Shown: one piece after another, positions 1-12,090 of the stretch | How positions within the stretch are numbered: position 1 is the stretch's first letter | How the letters are laid out: every line of letters begins with the position of its first letter | NCBI GenBank assembly: GCA_028571685.1 | Contig: CM053141.1 | Span: 134,196,833 to 134,260,832, forward strand | Reading direction: 5' to 3' | Source: Heterohyrax brucei | Lineage: Eukaryota; Chordata; Mammalia; Hyracoidea; Procaviidae | Length of the DNA: 64,000 nt | The notes under the pieces: model-generated | Told to the model about the DNA's origin: nothing | Seen by the model: the letters and a program-made list of their open reading frames with translations, nothing else | Databases searched by the model: none | Position numbers and translations under genes: made by a program

Positions 1-2640
1 TTTCAGCTTCTTGAATTAGTTGCTTGGCATTCAGATTAGGTAAGTATGATGAACACTTCCTGATTTTAAATCATACAATATCTGTTCTATTCAAATGACT
101 GCATCTAAGTCTATGTATAGGTTCCCCATAAGCACAGTTCAGTGTTCTGGAATTGCCATTCTTTACAGCGTTATCCATAATTTGTTATCTACATGCTCAC
201 ATGTGTTTGCATAGCCAATAAATACAGATATACATTCTTCTGGCTGAAATGTGCTTTAGAGTATAATATGGAATCTCTCTCTTGGTGGATTCTGAAAGCC
301 GTTCCTTTCTTAGGTGGTTTGTGAACTTACCTTCTCATGTGAATAGTTGAAAAAGATGAAGTTCACAATTTACAGATAATACTTTCCAAAACATTTTTGT
401 GAGATTTGGCATGTGAGCTCAAGAGAGAAGTAGATGTTGTCCATAGGGCCTTATGACTTCCTTGAAATGGTCTTTAGAGAATCATTTCCTGTCTGACACA
501 CATGGCTTCTGAGTGTATAGGCCATGCTGAACTCGGCTGCCTTGTTTCTACAGGATACCTGCCCCTAGTGTTTTTATTCCACTAATTCCAGTACTCAAAC
601 GTAGGGTTTAAGGACCTTAGCTTTATTACAGGGTCAGGGTTAAGTTGAAAGAAGTCAGAGACTCTGCAACTAAGATGAGATTGGCCTGAATATGAGAAAC
701 AGGAATGTGAAAGAATGAGCTGCATGATGAGGGAGAATTACCTGGAAAGGGGAAGGATGGGTGTCAAAAAGGATGCTGCAGAAATGCCCTGTGTTTGATA
801 TAAATGCTTTTATAATTTGTCCATGAAAAAATGCTGACACAATTATGGCTTTCGTTTTAAACTGCAGTAAGTCTTGTATTTTATTTTATTTTTTAAAATA
901 CTTTTTGACTCTCTCTTTTAAAAGGAATTGTGTAATTGGTAGTCATAATTTATATCAAACTATTCAGAACACACTCTAAGCACTACTGAAAGCTCATAGA
1001 CTTCCTAAGTGACATCATAATTCAGATCATACTTATAATTACTGTGGCTTATTAAAAAATAGGTTAAGTTCTAAGATGTAATAGGATCTTTAATCTGAAA
1101 TTATCTGTACTCAGCCAAATCGGCTTGCCTGCATTTTCTTTCATAAAACATTTGGTCTCAATTGTAGTTTTCTTTCTTAAAAAAAAAAAAAGGTCAGAAG
1201 AAGTTCAAAGTGACATGATGGAATATATATTTGTTTGGAAAAATGATCTGGTTATTGCCATGGCAGCTATATTAAATTTTTAGGGTTATGTGATATACTT
1301 TTTATATTAATACCATCTTTGAAATTTATTTACATGATGTAACAGCTCTGATGGCTACATTACATCCCTGAAAGCAAAAATGTATAAACGAGCCAAGATT
1401 TATGCTGCTTCTCAGCAGTGCAAAATTATTCAATTGAAAGAAAAAAGGAAAGGCATTTGTTGGGTTTTAATTATGGCACTTATAATATGATGCATATTTA
1501 GTTTATTGTGGGAAAAAATTCAAGATGAGTTTACAGAAGGAAAAAGTACTTCAGTTGTAATAAGAAATGGCACATGTCTTGTGAATGCTGCCTAGTTTTG
1601 CTATAAAGCAAAGGTCTGAAATATGAGATTCATAAATGAGGCAGAATCTTTGTATTTAGCTTTCCCTCTTGTTTGTGGGGTTGTATGTATTCACTGTTGA
1701 TGGGACTGTGATCTGTAAATGGCTTACTGATCTAGGAAAGACAAGTTTTTTAATTCTGAAAATGTAATTCTAAGTATTATTTCTTCTCAAGTTTTTTATG
1801 GACTGTTCTGTCAGTCATGTTTGCCCTAATGTAACTTTGAATTGTAATTAAGAAAAAAATTTTTTACATGAGGTCAAATATTCTCAGAGTTAATTCTGGT
1901 AGCTGTTAACAAGGGTGATTGAAGATGCAAATTGAATAGAGCAAAGCATAAATTCTATGAAGCTTGTCACGATTGCAGTTGCTTGGTTTTACACACTCAG
2001 TTTTGAGAAGTAATTATATCCTAAGCTCAGTTACTCTGGGAAATAAATTTATCGATCTCTGATGGCTTTGAGGATATGGGAGTGATATTGTTTTTTCCTT
2101 TTAAGATATTATTTTAGCTTAAAAAAGAAATATAGTGTGATCAAGTGAGAAATCTGAGATGATTTGAAAATCTACTTTCAAGTTTAAATGTGCTGTACTG
2201 TTTTAAATACTACTTTGACATTTATGTTTTTAATTCAGAACAATGATATAAATGTTTTTAAGGCTTTGTTATGACTAGTAAAAACTACTTTTGAGACCTA
2301 AATAATAGAATCATGGAATTACGGAAATCGTCTTTACTTTTATAAGAAATTATTTGTATTGGTTTATTAAGCACTGTTTTCAGCTTTTTCTGTGCCTTAT
2401 TTTTTCTTAATTTTTGCACAGTCTATGAGGTTGTTGATGTTCTCTGTTTACTTACCAGAAAACAAGCCTGGAAGTTTAGGTCACTTCTCAAAGGTCACAG
2501 CAGCCCTGACACCTGCTCTGCCTAATTCCTCTGAACACACCCAAAGGGTGGATCTAAACTTCTCTGTCATTTTTGTTTGTATTGAATTTTCTGTAGTTTT
2601 TTTAGAAATGTTGAAGTAGAAGGAAATGTGTTTTGGAAAG
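1..2640. other. Intron, AT-rich, no recognised element
   Basis: This is the start of the window, inside a long PRDM6 intron. The sequence is AT-rich with short A or T runs and only short chance ORFs. I see no repeat I can name, no splice-bounded exon and no RNA gene. Confidence 0.6.
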
Positions 2641-2830
2641 GAGAGTCAAACCCCGCCCCTAACGGTTAAGGACAGCCGTGCCTTTTACTGAGTATTTACT
2701 ATCTGTCAGGCACTTCCGTGGTTGATCTCATTTCATCTGCCCAGAAACCCTTTGAAGTTGGCACAAACATCTTCATTTCACAGACGAGTGAAGTATTTGG
2801 GCCAAGATGACACGGTTCGGAATTGCTGAA
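2641..2830 (+). repeat. MIR SINE (old, + orientation)
   Basis: The stretch runs GAGTATTTACTATCTGTCAGGCAC, then CTCATTTCATCTGCCCAGAAACCC, CTTCATTTCACAGACGAG and ACCCAGTACTCAGG. These follow the order of MIR landmarks (size-of-allele end, Pol III-derived core, ACAGATGAGGAAACTG, CCCAGGTCTG). Heavily diverged. Confidence 0.65.
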
Positions 2831-3049
2831 CCCAGTACTCAGGCCCAGACTAAGTCCATCCCACTGTCTCACCTCCTTCTCACTTCAGTCTAAGCATTTA
2901 GATCATATGTTTGTGGAGTCAAATTCACTTTCAACCTATATAACTAAAAACAAACAAACAACAACAACTATTAGAGAATTTATTCTTAAGCAAATTTTAT
3001 TCTACAGCATGGAAGATGCATATTATAATTCAGTTTGCAGAGGTTTCAT

Positions 3050-3224
3050 AAAAATTATTTGACTTAGAGCTATGTTATCCTATCCTGCTTTGTGGGCATC
3101 GTATGTTAACAAAAATTATTTGACTTAAAGTGATGTTATTCTATCCTCCTTCGTAGGCATCATATATTAATAAAAATTATTTGACTTAGAGTGACGTTAT
3201 CCTATCCTGCTTTGTGGGCATCAT
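3050..3224. repeat. Tandem triplicate, unit about 61 bp
   Basis: Three consecutive copies start AAAAATTATTTGACTTA at about 3050, 3110 and 3172. Each continues to a GTTATCCTATCCTGCTTTG-like block and a GGGCATC end. The third copy breaks off after GCATCATAATA. Copies differ at a few positions; copies 1 and 3 are closest in the middle block. Confidence 0.85.
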
Positions 3225-3389
3225 AATATTTTTGTATACACTCAAAATGGTTGCATTATAAATTTAAACCTTCAGGTTCCAGCAACTAAGTACTTACATG
3301 AAGCCATGTTATGTGACCACTAGTTCATGGGGTCATAGAAGTTGGGCTGGAGGATCCTCCCAGATCATCTAACTTAATGTTTCACATTA

Positions 3390-3559
3390 AGGACATTCTG
3401 GTGGTGTAGTGGATAAGTGTTATGGCTGCTAACTAGAAGGTGGCCATTCAGATCTCCCAGGTGCTCCTGGGTAATGCTGTGGGGTAGCTCTGCTCAGACC
3501 TATAGGCTCACCAGGAATCAGAGTCGACTCAATGGCACTTGGGTTCAGTTTTGGCTTGG
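3390..3559 (+). mobile_element. AfroSINE, with target-site duplication
   Basis: A tRNA-like head (GGTGTAGTGGATAAGTGTTA) is followed by the body and tail (AATCAGAGTCGACTCAATGGCA). A perfect 10-base direct repeat TTTCACATTA flanks it at 3380-3389 and 3560-3569, so both ends are fixed. Confidence 0.85.
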
Positions 3560-3714
3560 TTTCACATTAGATGACTTGGAAAGTTAGGTTAAGAGACTGC
3601 CAGGGTCAGAATTAGAACTGAGAATTCCTAATTTGTATTTGTAGTTCATTTACCGATTTATTGGCAAGGAAATACAGGGGCATAAGCCAGAGAAGGGGTC
3701 TCTCGGTGTACTGC

Positions 3715-3881
3715 TCACCAAATGTTAGAGGTTTCAGTTCGCCCATAAGTGCCTTCAAATAAAGGCCTGGCAATCTACTTTGAAAAATCAGCCGCTGGAA
3801 ACCCTGTGGAGCACAGTTCTATTCTGACCCACATAGGGTCACTGTGAGGTGGAATTGAATCAACAAGTTTTTTTTTTTAAG
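3715..3881 (+). mobile_element. AfroSINE, divergent
   Basis: The body GGCCTGGCAATCTACTTTGAAAAATCAG is followed by AACCCTGTGGAGCACAGTTCT and GGGTCACTGTGAGGTGGAATTGAATCAAC, then a T run. It is the longer AfroSINE variant with an internal insert; the head is decayed. Confidence 0.7.
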
Positions 3882-3937
3882 CCAGAAGACGATAAATTAT
3901 GCCTTGTAGTTACATAGCTATTTAACAAAAGAGGAGC

Positions 3938-4110
3938 AGTGGTGAGCCGTCTGAACCCACAAGCAGCTCCTCCAAAGAAAGCTATGGCAGTCTGCTTCTG
4001 TCAAGATTACAGCCTTAGAAACCCTAGGAGCAGTTCTGCTCTGTCCTGTAGGGTTGTTGTGAGTCGGAATCAACTCAGTAGCAGTGGGTTTGGTTTTGTC
4101 GGGGGTTGTG
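3938..4110 (+). mobile_element. AfroSINE, long variant
   Basis: It carries AAGCTATGGCAGTCTGCTTC, the body GAAACCCTAGGAGCAGTTCTG and the tail GTGAGTCGGAATCAACTCAG, followed by GGGTTTGGTTTTG. The tRNA-like head is partly lost. Confidence 0.75.
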
Positions 4111-4239
4111 TTGGGTGAACTGATATGATAATATATTTTCGTTTTTAGAAGGAGGAAATGGCACATCAGAGTGTTTGATAAAGCTCAATGGTTGAATGTA
4201 TTAACCATTGACTTAATGGTTTGAATTTATTAACCATTG

Positions 4240-4505
4240 ACTCACCAAGTCCAACAGTTGTTATTAGTTGCTACGTAGTCTGTTGCAGGTCGTGGTGATG
4301 GTACGTGTGAATTGACACTTTGCCCAGGCTTGTGCCATCTCTGTGATTTTTGACATGTTTTAGCCTATTGTTGTGGTTATTGTGTCAATCCATCTCGTTG
4401 AGAATTTCTGTTGTTTTCGCTGACCTTCTATTTTACCAAACACGATGTCCAAGATTTTCCAGTGAATGGTCTTTCCTAATGATGTGTCCAAAATAAGCAA
4501 GAAGC
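4240..4505 (-). mobile_element. RTE-type LINE fragment, antisense
   Basis: CAATCCATCTCGTTGAGAATTTC, CGCTGACCTTCTATTTTACC and AATGATGTGTCCAAAATAAGCAAG match, in reverse, the 3' part of the RTE elements seen in sense at 16.8-17.5 kb. Coding capacity is lost. Confidence 0.5.
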
Positions 4506-4509
4506 AATA

Positions 4510-6070
4510 GGCAGTGCCAAACATTCACAAAGCTGAGATAATGAATTGGCCCAACGTAATCTGGTCTGCTCATGTGGCTTCTAACCTAAAAACTTCTTTC
4601 TTTGGAAATAACCAACCAAAGCCCTCTATTCACTTTCCTAATTGTTCTAAAAATGTGGCCAGAGACAATTGGCAAAACACGACTGGCATCAAACACAAAA
4701 TAAAAGTGCAGTGAAGGGAAAACTGGAGGCCTGAGGCCTTCAGCTCTGAAGGGAAAGACTTAAGAGGTCAGAGACCACCAACCTGTCCACCTCTCTTCAA
4801 AAGTGGATAGAACACCCCATGAATTCTAGCTCACCCACAGATATTCTCGCTTCCATTTGTCCATTCAATATTTTGTTATTGTCTTGTGTGCGGTTTGGCA
4901 GTAGTTTTTAACACGCATATGTGTATGTAAACCCATTGTCTTTGAGAATCTAATAAAAGCTATGAACCTTCTTCCCCAAAGATTATTCTTAGCACATACA
5001 CTTTTTGTACAATTCAGGGAATTTGTAGCCTTCTCTGAAACTCACGTTTCAGAGATGCCTTTCCATTCTTTCAGTGCACAGCTGCTTCTTGTGGAAAGAA
5101 GAGAATTTTATATCCTATCTAAAAAAATTAGGAGGCATAACAACACAGCAGTTAGGTGGCGGCCTTTTCTTTGGGAGTTGTCGTTAGTGGTAACATCTGC
5201 AAATCAAAGAATTTATAAACCTTGTACTATGGACATCCAGGTATCTTAAATCTCCTTTAGCTAAATTTTAGGAGAATCACACCTTGTGGACTTGATTGCT
5301 CATCCAGAAACATAGGGCTGTGTCTCTTTGGGAAAGTGCTATGTACCGACACGAGTTGCCAGTTTGCCAGCTTGCTGGCCCATCTCTGTGAAAAGAAGCT
5401 TTATTAACAAACTCAGACCAGGGCTGGTTAGGGGCCTGGGTCACTTCCATTTTTCTGAGGCTCCTGATATACTGAAAAATGAAGAAGTGCCGGGACTGGG
5501 TTACAAAAACTGTGGTATAGTTTAAATGTTTATCTTTAACAACTTAATGCTTTTAATACCAGAAACATATAATTGTGCTATTCATAAGTTAATTACAGGA
5601 TTTATAAAAATGTTAATTTACGGTTCACTACAGGCAGTGTGGTCTGGTTATAGCATCTGGGTTTAGAGTTGTGCGAAGAAGGCCTTCTTCTTTCAATCCT
5701 GTCAGTGTAGCTCTGTGATTGTATGTATAACCTCATGTGGAAATGACTTCAAAGGTCTAAATTTGAGGCTCTTTATGAAAGTGAGGCTGAATGGCTTTCC
5801 TGGCACCTCCTTGAGAGGGCCTGCAGAAAACTTCTACAGGAGGGGCTTAAAGTCATCCCTGTGACAGAATCCCTCAGCTTCTCTGAGCACCCTTCTTATT
5901 AGTGAGACTGGGCTGATGGAACTGCAGCAGCCCCCTCGGAGGACTCACCCAGGACCACTTCTAGGACAAAAGCAAGACTTCTGTGTAATAGGAAAGGTCT
6001 GTCCACCCCGGCATCACCACAGCCCTTTCTACAGTCCTTCAAGTTCCTTTAAAAGGGTATTAAGATGAAA
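4510..6070. other. Intron, no recognised element
   Basis: Non-coding intron between repeats. It holds several chance ORFs of 60-95 codons without recognisable domains, codon bias or splice context. No named repeat could be supported. Confidence 0.5.
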
Positions 6071-6074
6071 CAAA

Positions 6075-6290
6075 ATAAAATAAGTTGCTGTTGAGACAAC
6101 TTGGACTCATGGCAACTCTGTATGTGTCAGAGTAGAACTGTTCTCCAAAGAGTTTTCAGTGGCTGATGTTTTAGAAGTGGGTCACCAGACCTTTCACATG
6201 AGGTGCCTTTGGGTAGGCTAGAACCTTCAGCCTTACAGTGAGCAGCAGAGAATGTTAACTGTGTCTAACACCCAGGAACTCCCAAATCTG
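6075..6290 (-). mobile_element. AfroSINE, antisense
   Basis: Reads TTGCTGTTGAGACAACTTGGACTCATGGCAACTC, then CAGAGTAGAACTG, a long-variant middle and CCCAGGAACTCCC. This is the reverse complement of the SINE tail, body and head. Confidence 0.75.
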
Positions 6291-6605
6291 GCACATAACC
6301 TTTCAAACAACATTTGAAGTATGCAAATATATTTTACAGAAGTAGTTCTTTGATCTAGGTTCACGCTAAGGTGCAAATTACAGCTACCTGAATCTGAAGA
6401 CCCTGAGCACTAGGCCCAGAAGGCAAGGACTGAAACATCATGGAGGATAGAGAAAGACGTATTGAAAAAGGAAGCCCAGGGACAGTAAAGATTATCCTCA
6501 AAATGAGAAAGATTTGAGGAGTGAGATCAGAGGAGGGCCAATATTTTGAAAAAAGAGCCCAAACTCTGCAGAGACTGGCATTTTTAGAGGAAGGTTTGGT
6601 TTTAG

Positions 6606-6615
6606 CCATATATGG
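6606..6615. promoter_or_regulatory. Perfect CArG box (candidate SRF site)
   Basis: CCATATATGG fits the palindromic SRF consensus CC(A/T)6GG without mismatch. It sits in the long intron about 17.5 kb upstream of the first exon in the window. SRF with myocardin drives smooth-muscle genes, and PRDM6 acts in smooth muscle, so it is a plausible intronic enhancer site. Function is inferred; the flanks show no other motif I can support. Confidence 0.35.
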
Positions 6616-6758
6616 AAAAGGCATCCTTTTTCCAGCAACCCTTAAAATTTTCCCTGTTGGATATTCAGCTGTGCTTTACCTGTGTTGGACTACGCAGAGA
6701 GCAGAGACATAGCCTTATCATTACTGTTTAAAAGGTATCCTTTCATCTATCTCTGTCT

Positions 6759-6999
6759 GTCATCCACCCATCCACCCATCCACCCATCCACCCATCCACC
6801 CATCCACCCATCCACCCATCCACCCATCCCCCCATTCCCCCATCCCCCCATCCCCCCATTCCCCCATCCACCCATCCACCCATCCCCCACCCGCCATCCC
6901 CCCATCCCCCCATCCCCCCATTCCCCCACCACCCCACCCCACCCACCCACCCACCCCACCCATCCTCCCATCCACCCACCCACCCACCCACCCACCCAA
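6759..6999. repeat. CCAT/CCCA-rich simple repeat array
   Basis: About 240 bases of CATCCACC and related 4-8 base units, ending in pure CCCA repeats. The minus strand is a series of GGGT/GGAT units. Open frames across it on both strands are artefacts of the repeat and encode only Pro/His/Thr- or Gly/Trp-rich strings. Confidence 0.95.
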
Positions 7000-7049
7000 C
7001 AAACACTGACCATCAGGCAGTATAGTGTGTAACATACTTTGTTAATCCC

Positions 7050-7098
7050 TAGGATGGCATCACTAAGAGTCGAACTCAACTCTGTGGCAGTGGCTTTC
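7050..7098 (+). mobile_element. AfroSINE tail fragment
   Basis: CACTAAGAGTCGAACTCAACTCTGTGGCAGTGGC is a decayed copy of the SINE 3' end only. It lies directly before a fuller copy. Confidence 0.5.
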
Positions 7099-7104
7099 TT
7101 CAGC

Positions 7105-7275
7105 TTAGGGATACTGTGGAACCTTTGTGGCTAAGTGCTTAAAAGCTTGGCTGCTGATCAAAAGGTCAGTAGTTTGAATCTACTAATGCACCTTAAACCC
7201 TATGGGGCAGTTCTGCTGTGTCCTATAGGGTCACTATGAGTAGAAATCTAGTCGATGGCTAGGGTTTATTATTTT
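7105..7275 (+). mobile_element. AfroSINE
   Basis: Head AACCTTTGTGGCTAAGTGCTT, B-box-like AGTAGTTTGAATCTACTAATG, body ACCCTATGGGGCAGTTCTGC and TATAGGGTCACTATGAGTAG, with tail TAGTCGATGGC. Confidence 0.85.
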
Positions 7276-7574
7276 GTCTTTCAGGGATACTGTGAGAAAG
7301 CTCTCATTGAGGTTATAAACTGACAGATTCCTATTGCCTGTTCAATGCAGCCTTCACAATCCAACATAATTTTTGAAATAACTAGGTATGAGTCAGAACT
7401 GACTCAGTGGGGTACCTGATGACATGTGTGAATGTATGTATAAGTCCTGATCTCATTTTTTGCAGCATTGTGATAGATTACTCCATATCAGCTGCCAAAT
7501 GCCTAAATATTGTTGGGAAAACTCGCAGAACTATGGTGCTGGAATAAGCACTATCTTTAAGTGACTTCTGAATT

Positions 7575-7682
7575 ATTTATGTGCTTATCTCTCCTGTTGA
7601 ACTATATGTTACTTGAGGGCAGACACTAGACCTGGAGATTTCAGTGTATGTGGCAACTGATACATCTTTGCTGAATAAATGC
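7575..7682 (+). repeat. L2 LINE 3' end
   Basis: ACTTGAGGGCAGACACTAGACC and later GCTGAATAAATGCTGTC follow the pattern of the L2 3' terminus (GAGGGCAGGGAC...TGAATGAATG). Weak but ordered match. Confidence 0.5.
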
Positions 7683-7689
7683 TGTCTGG

Positions 7690-10600
7690 AATGTCCGAGG
7701 TTTAAATTTGAGGCTCACTTTCCTGCCATCACCTTTTACCCTTGGTGTCTGATCTCCTGGATCTTGATGGCAAACAAGTGTGTGTGTTCAGTCCTCTCTA
7801 TATTGCTGTGCAGCCATTCCTTGAAGAGAAATGGTGTCAAGGGGTCGAATTCATCCCTCTCCTGTGTCTCGTCTACTCCTGCTGTAGGACCAACTCAGAA
7901 TTTCATTAAGCCTTTCCTCTGAACAGTTAGTGTTCACTCTGGGGAGAAAGCAGCCTAAGGGGCTCTCTGATGCAACCCTTCAGGCTCTAGACCAGTTGTG
8001 GTCCACACACTCCCCACTTTCTTGAGCCCTGCCTCAGAGGATTGCCTTCGTCTTCTGTCCTTACCCTATGGCCCAGGAGCAGGACAGTGTACCCTGGGAA
8101 TGGAATACATTCTCGCTCTGTCCTGACTTAAGGAATGTTTCCTAAATGACTCAAGATCTGAAAGTATGTTTTCAACTCTGGACAGATGATCATTTCCCCC
8201 TTAATAAAAAGTGTGTCTGACAATCACGCTTTATTGGTGTGGTTAGGAAAAGAATGCCATATACTTAGGAAAACATAATAATTTAAATAGTGGACACATT
8301 TCAGCCAAGAAGTAAAGCTGTAGACTGCTCTGAAAAGAAGTAAAACCATAGGAAACCATTACTTCATTGGGACAAATATTCTGTGTTTTCAGAAAGTCCT
8401 TACTAAAAAAAAAAAAAAAAAGCTGGATGAGCTCTAGGGCATGGTATATGTGTGCCTACACGTACATGGAATGGAAGTAGTCTCTCTCTGACTTTTTTAG
8501 GGACATTCCTTCTACAAAAATTTCCTCCTTCAATAGTTTGGATGTATTTAATATGTTTTTTAACATAGCGTTTGATATGTAGGCTTCAGTCTAGGCTTCT
8601 TGGAAATTACATTCTTCAGTAGCTACTGTGATGAAGTATAAAATCAGTATTAGTGTCTCACCAAGGTCTGTAAGATACTGTACCCATTAGGATTTATAAA
8701 CAATTTTCAATACAGTGAATGGTTAAATAGTATCAATAAGGTGTATTCCATAGGTCATTTAGAGAATTCAGCTGTGTATCACAGTGTATGATATTCTGCT
8801 GTACATTCACTTTAATGTTCTATAGTTTTCAAGTGCAGAACTGTTTGCTGTATTATTATAGGTAATGTGCAAATCCCTTCAGTGCACACTAGTGCTATTT
8901 CTAGGATTATTTTTAACAAAATAGTAATCCTTTTTTGCTTTGCCAGAAAATTGAGGCTTTATTTTTTTGAATGGGAAACACGTTAATTCAAACTACTGTG
9001 TAGTTTATTTTCAGAAATGGATACTTTCTCACATCTAGCTTGTTTTTGTTATTGTTGTTTATTTTTGTAAGAAGTCCTGCTTTCATGGATGCAGGAAAGG
9101 CTGGTGAGTAGCTGTTCAGATTGGCTAGTCATAGTCTGACGTCAGTCACAAGACAGGATTCACCGACAACTTTAAGTGCTGAGATCTGGTTTTCACTGAT
9201 CCCTTTTCACCTCAGCAAAAGTGAAAATGAGATTGAAGAGACAGGAAGGCCAGACTGGGAGGGAAGGTGGAGGAAACTGTGGTATTTTATTCAATCATCT
9301 CGATATATGGTGGGATGGCGGGGGTGGGGTGGGGGGGGACATGGCTGTGGTGTGAGCTGCCCTTTGTTTATAATACACACAATTTGTGTCAGCAAGTTAT
9401 AGCGCCCCCTCCAACTGCACTTAATAAATGTGAAAAGATGCAGGTTTTCTTGATTACTTAGACCTAAATGTTTATCCAAACTTTCACGAGAGTTTGTCTT
9501 CATTTAAACAGCTCTTGCTTCCCTGAAAGAGTGCCCATGTTTTGAACTGGGCTCAGTGTATATGAAACAAATTTTCACAGGATCCTAATCAATTTCGTTT
9601 GTAAATATATTCAGTAGAAGTCAAGACTTCTTGCTAGTTGCTTTAATTAAAACTAGACTTAAGCAATTTTTAAATGGGTAGACTGTATCAGTTTTACAGT
9701 TTGTGAAAGACATTAGTGCTGGTACTAAGAAAAAAAGAGAAAGAAATTGCTACATGTAAATATTTCCAATGTGCTTAGCAGTGTGGAATTATCAGCCTTT
9801 TCCTTTTTAGTGTTGATGTTGTGTGGACACTAGAGACAGTTGTGTACTGTGGATATTATTGCTGTGATGGAGGGGAGGGAAAAGATAGGTTTGCAGCACA
9901 GCCCGCAACGGCACCAAGCCAGTGCCCTGAAAAATGGCAAACATGTCACAGCTAACAGCTGGACGCAGAAATATTTCTCTTTAATTTGGACGGATAAAAT
10001 TTTTTTCACAGCGGGGCACTCTCAAAAGAGCACAACATCAAAGAGGGCGGGTCTCACCAGTCAGACATCGTCTGGCTCCAGGATGGAGCAAAATGAATGA
10101 ACTGTCAGGACTTTTCCAACGTACGTGCCTTTGCCAAGTGAAAAGTTAAAGGTTCAGTGGCTTGTTCAGATCACAGACAAAATCCTGATAATGGAAGGCT
10201 GATTCCCCAAAGTCACTCTCTGATCAACAGACAGAAGATGTCTGAAGAGGACTCCAGATTGATGGATAGCAGGCTTCATATCGACAGCCGCCTCAGTCCT
10301 CAGAGATAAGTGGGATTCACCAAATGCTAGCAGTTCTAAGGAGCTCTCAAGTCTCTGTGTTCTAATCCTCAGAGTCACCCAGTATCCCGCTAACCTGACA
10401 CTAAGCAGCAGCTGACCGGCAGTGTGACTAAAATACCCATTTCCATTTCTCCACGGAGTTGGCTGTCCGATGAAGGCTTCACAAATACCTCCATGGATGT
10501 TTTACAGTTTATTGACACTTTTCAACTGTTTTTCTGATTACCGTATTTCAGTCTTGACTTATATGTTAGTATTATCTGCAAACTCAACATAAACCTCTAA

Positions 10601-11730
10601 TGATTTTCTAATATTTCTGGAACTTGATGAATGGGAATTGACAAAGTACAGTATATAGCTTTATATCAGCATCACTGAAAATACTGCAACGGTGCATATC
10701 ACTATCACTCATTTATTTTATGGGGCATTTATTACTTGACCTTTGAAGCTTCATCCTAGAAGCTTGGCATTCCAGACATTCCAAGCTATACCAAACCAAA
10801 GTGAGGGGACGTTTTCTTATTAGAAACAATGACAAATGAGTTAATTCTAATGAATAAGTTATTGAAATGAAAAACCTATTGCAGTGTTACGATCGTGGAA
10901 TTATACATGTAAAAACTGTTGGATTGGCAACTTTTTTGTTTTATGTATATTTACTGTAATAAAAATGAACAGAAAAGCTACAGTACATGTGTGAGAAAAC
11001 AATTGAAAAACAGCACAGATAATGTGGATACAATTGTTAATGCTTTAATAAAGAAGACTGTTTTAAAATAATTTTTGTCCACAGAATTATGCTTTCCCTG
11101 TGTTTTGATGTTTTTGGTCATTGTGGCACATTTGTCAGTGGTTTTACACAGACTTGATGATTTGTGCCTTTGTTCATTGCCTGGTTGTACTTTGGGTAAA
11201 TTTTACTGAGAGATTAAGGAATTCTCACAAAATTGACACTTGCTCTAAAAATAGGAATTTGTTTGATAAGTGACATTGTTAATCATTGTAAACATTTTTA
11301 TGGGCCTCATTTGGAGACTTTTAGATGCTTTGACAGGAAAAGCCCTTCTATTTCTCAGTGCAATCACTAGGGGGATTTGAGGGGTGCAGACCGTGCTAGG
11401 TGGCATTGCCAGAAAACAGCAAGATAACTGCCTGTGAAATTTTTGTGAAGTGTTTCAGTAGAAATTACATCTTTAAAATAAAAATACCATAGCTATAACA
11501 ACAAAGCCTTTTTTGGCTGTTGTTAAATGTAGCTTACATGTCTCTGTATACCCACAAGGCTAAAACTGGATGCTTTTTTCCTTTTTGAACCTTCTAATGC
11601 TTTCTGGGCCAAGCTGTCATTATTATTACTGAGTTACAACAATGCCGCAGGCACACTGTGTTGTTTTCATTGCCACCAGGGTTTTTATAGTCACTGGTTT
11701 TGTCAGTTTTTTTTTTTTTTTTTTTGTATT
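7690..11730. other. Intron, mostly unique sequence
   Basis: Long non-coding intron segment with an A17 run at 8405-8421, a G-rich stretch near 9310-9340 and a T19 run at 11707-11725. Chance ORFs at 7644-7922, 9121-9402 and 9840-10100 show no domain. The part at 9840-10500 is less AT-rich and free of recognisable repeats, so it could hold conserved non-coding sequence; this is untested. Confidence 0.45.
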
Positions 11731-11899
11731 TTAGCTATAATATTGTGGTAATTAGCATGAGGCAAGAGTTGTGACACCATGTTGTACTGGGTGATAGCAA
11801 CCCAAGTGAGGTCTCTCCTGTTTCTCCCTGAAAGGACAAATGGGCGTGAAGAAAACAACAGCGACACGGTGGTTTATGATGTAGTAGGGTTTCAGCCCT

Positions 11900-12090
11900 G
11901 TCCCAGCCACTTAACCAACTGTGTGAGGGCTGCACACTTGTCATAACCACTGACCAACTGTATGTCTGGTCATTTGACCTTTCTCTGTCCAATATGTATA
12001 TTTTTCATCCATAAAACAGAGTAATATTCCCAGTCTGTCTCCAAAGTCAGTTATAAGAATCAAATAAGCCTGTGAAAGTATTTTATAAAC
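11900..12090 (-). repeat. MIR SINE, antisense
   Basis: GGTCATTTGACCTTTCTCTGTCC, TTTTTCATCCATAAAACAGAGTAATA and TTATAAGAATCAAATAAG match reversed MIR landmarks (TTACCTCATCTGTAAAATGGG and GAGGATTAAATGAG). Confidence 0.65.

Noticed and set aside
2970-3230. Tandem repeats considered as a CRISPR-like or attachment structure
   Set aside because: This is a eukaryotic intron; units are contiguous without spacers and no associated genes exist.
6682-7079. Long overlapping ORFs on both strands (Pro/His-rich and Gly/Trp-rich)
   Set aside because: They are translations of the CCAT/CCCA simple repeat in several frames at once, with no other coding sign.
9840-10100. 86-codon ORF in a GC-richer, repeat-free patch
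   Set aside because: No domain, no splice context and no homologue I recognise; composition fits non-coding DNA.
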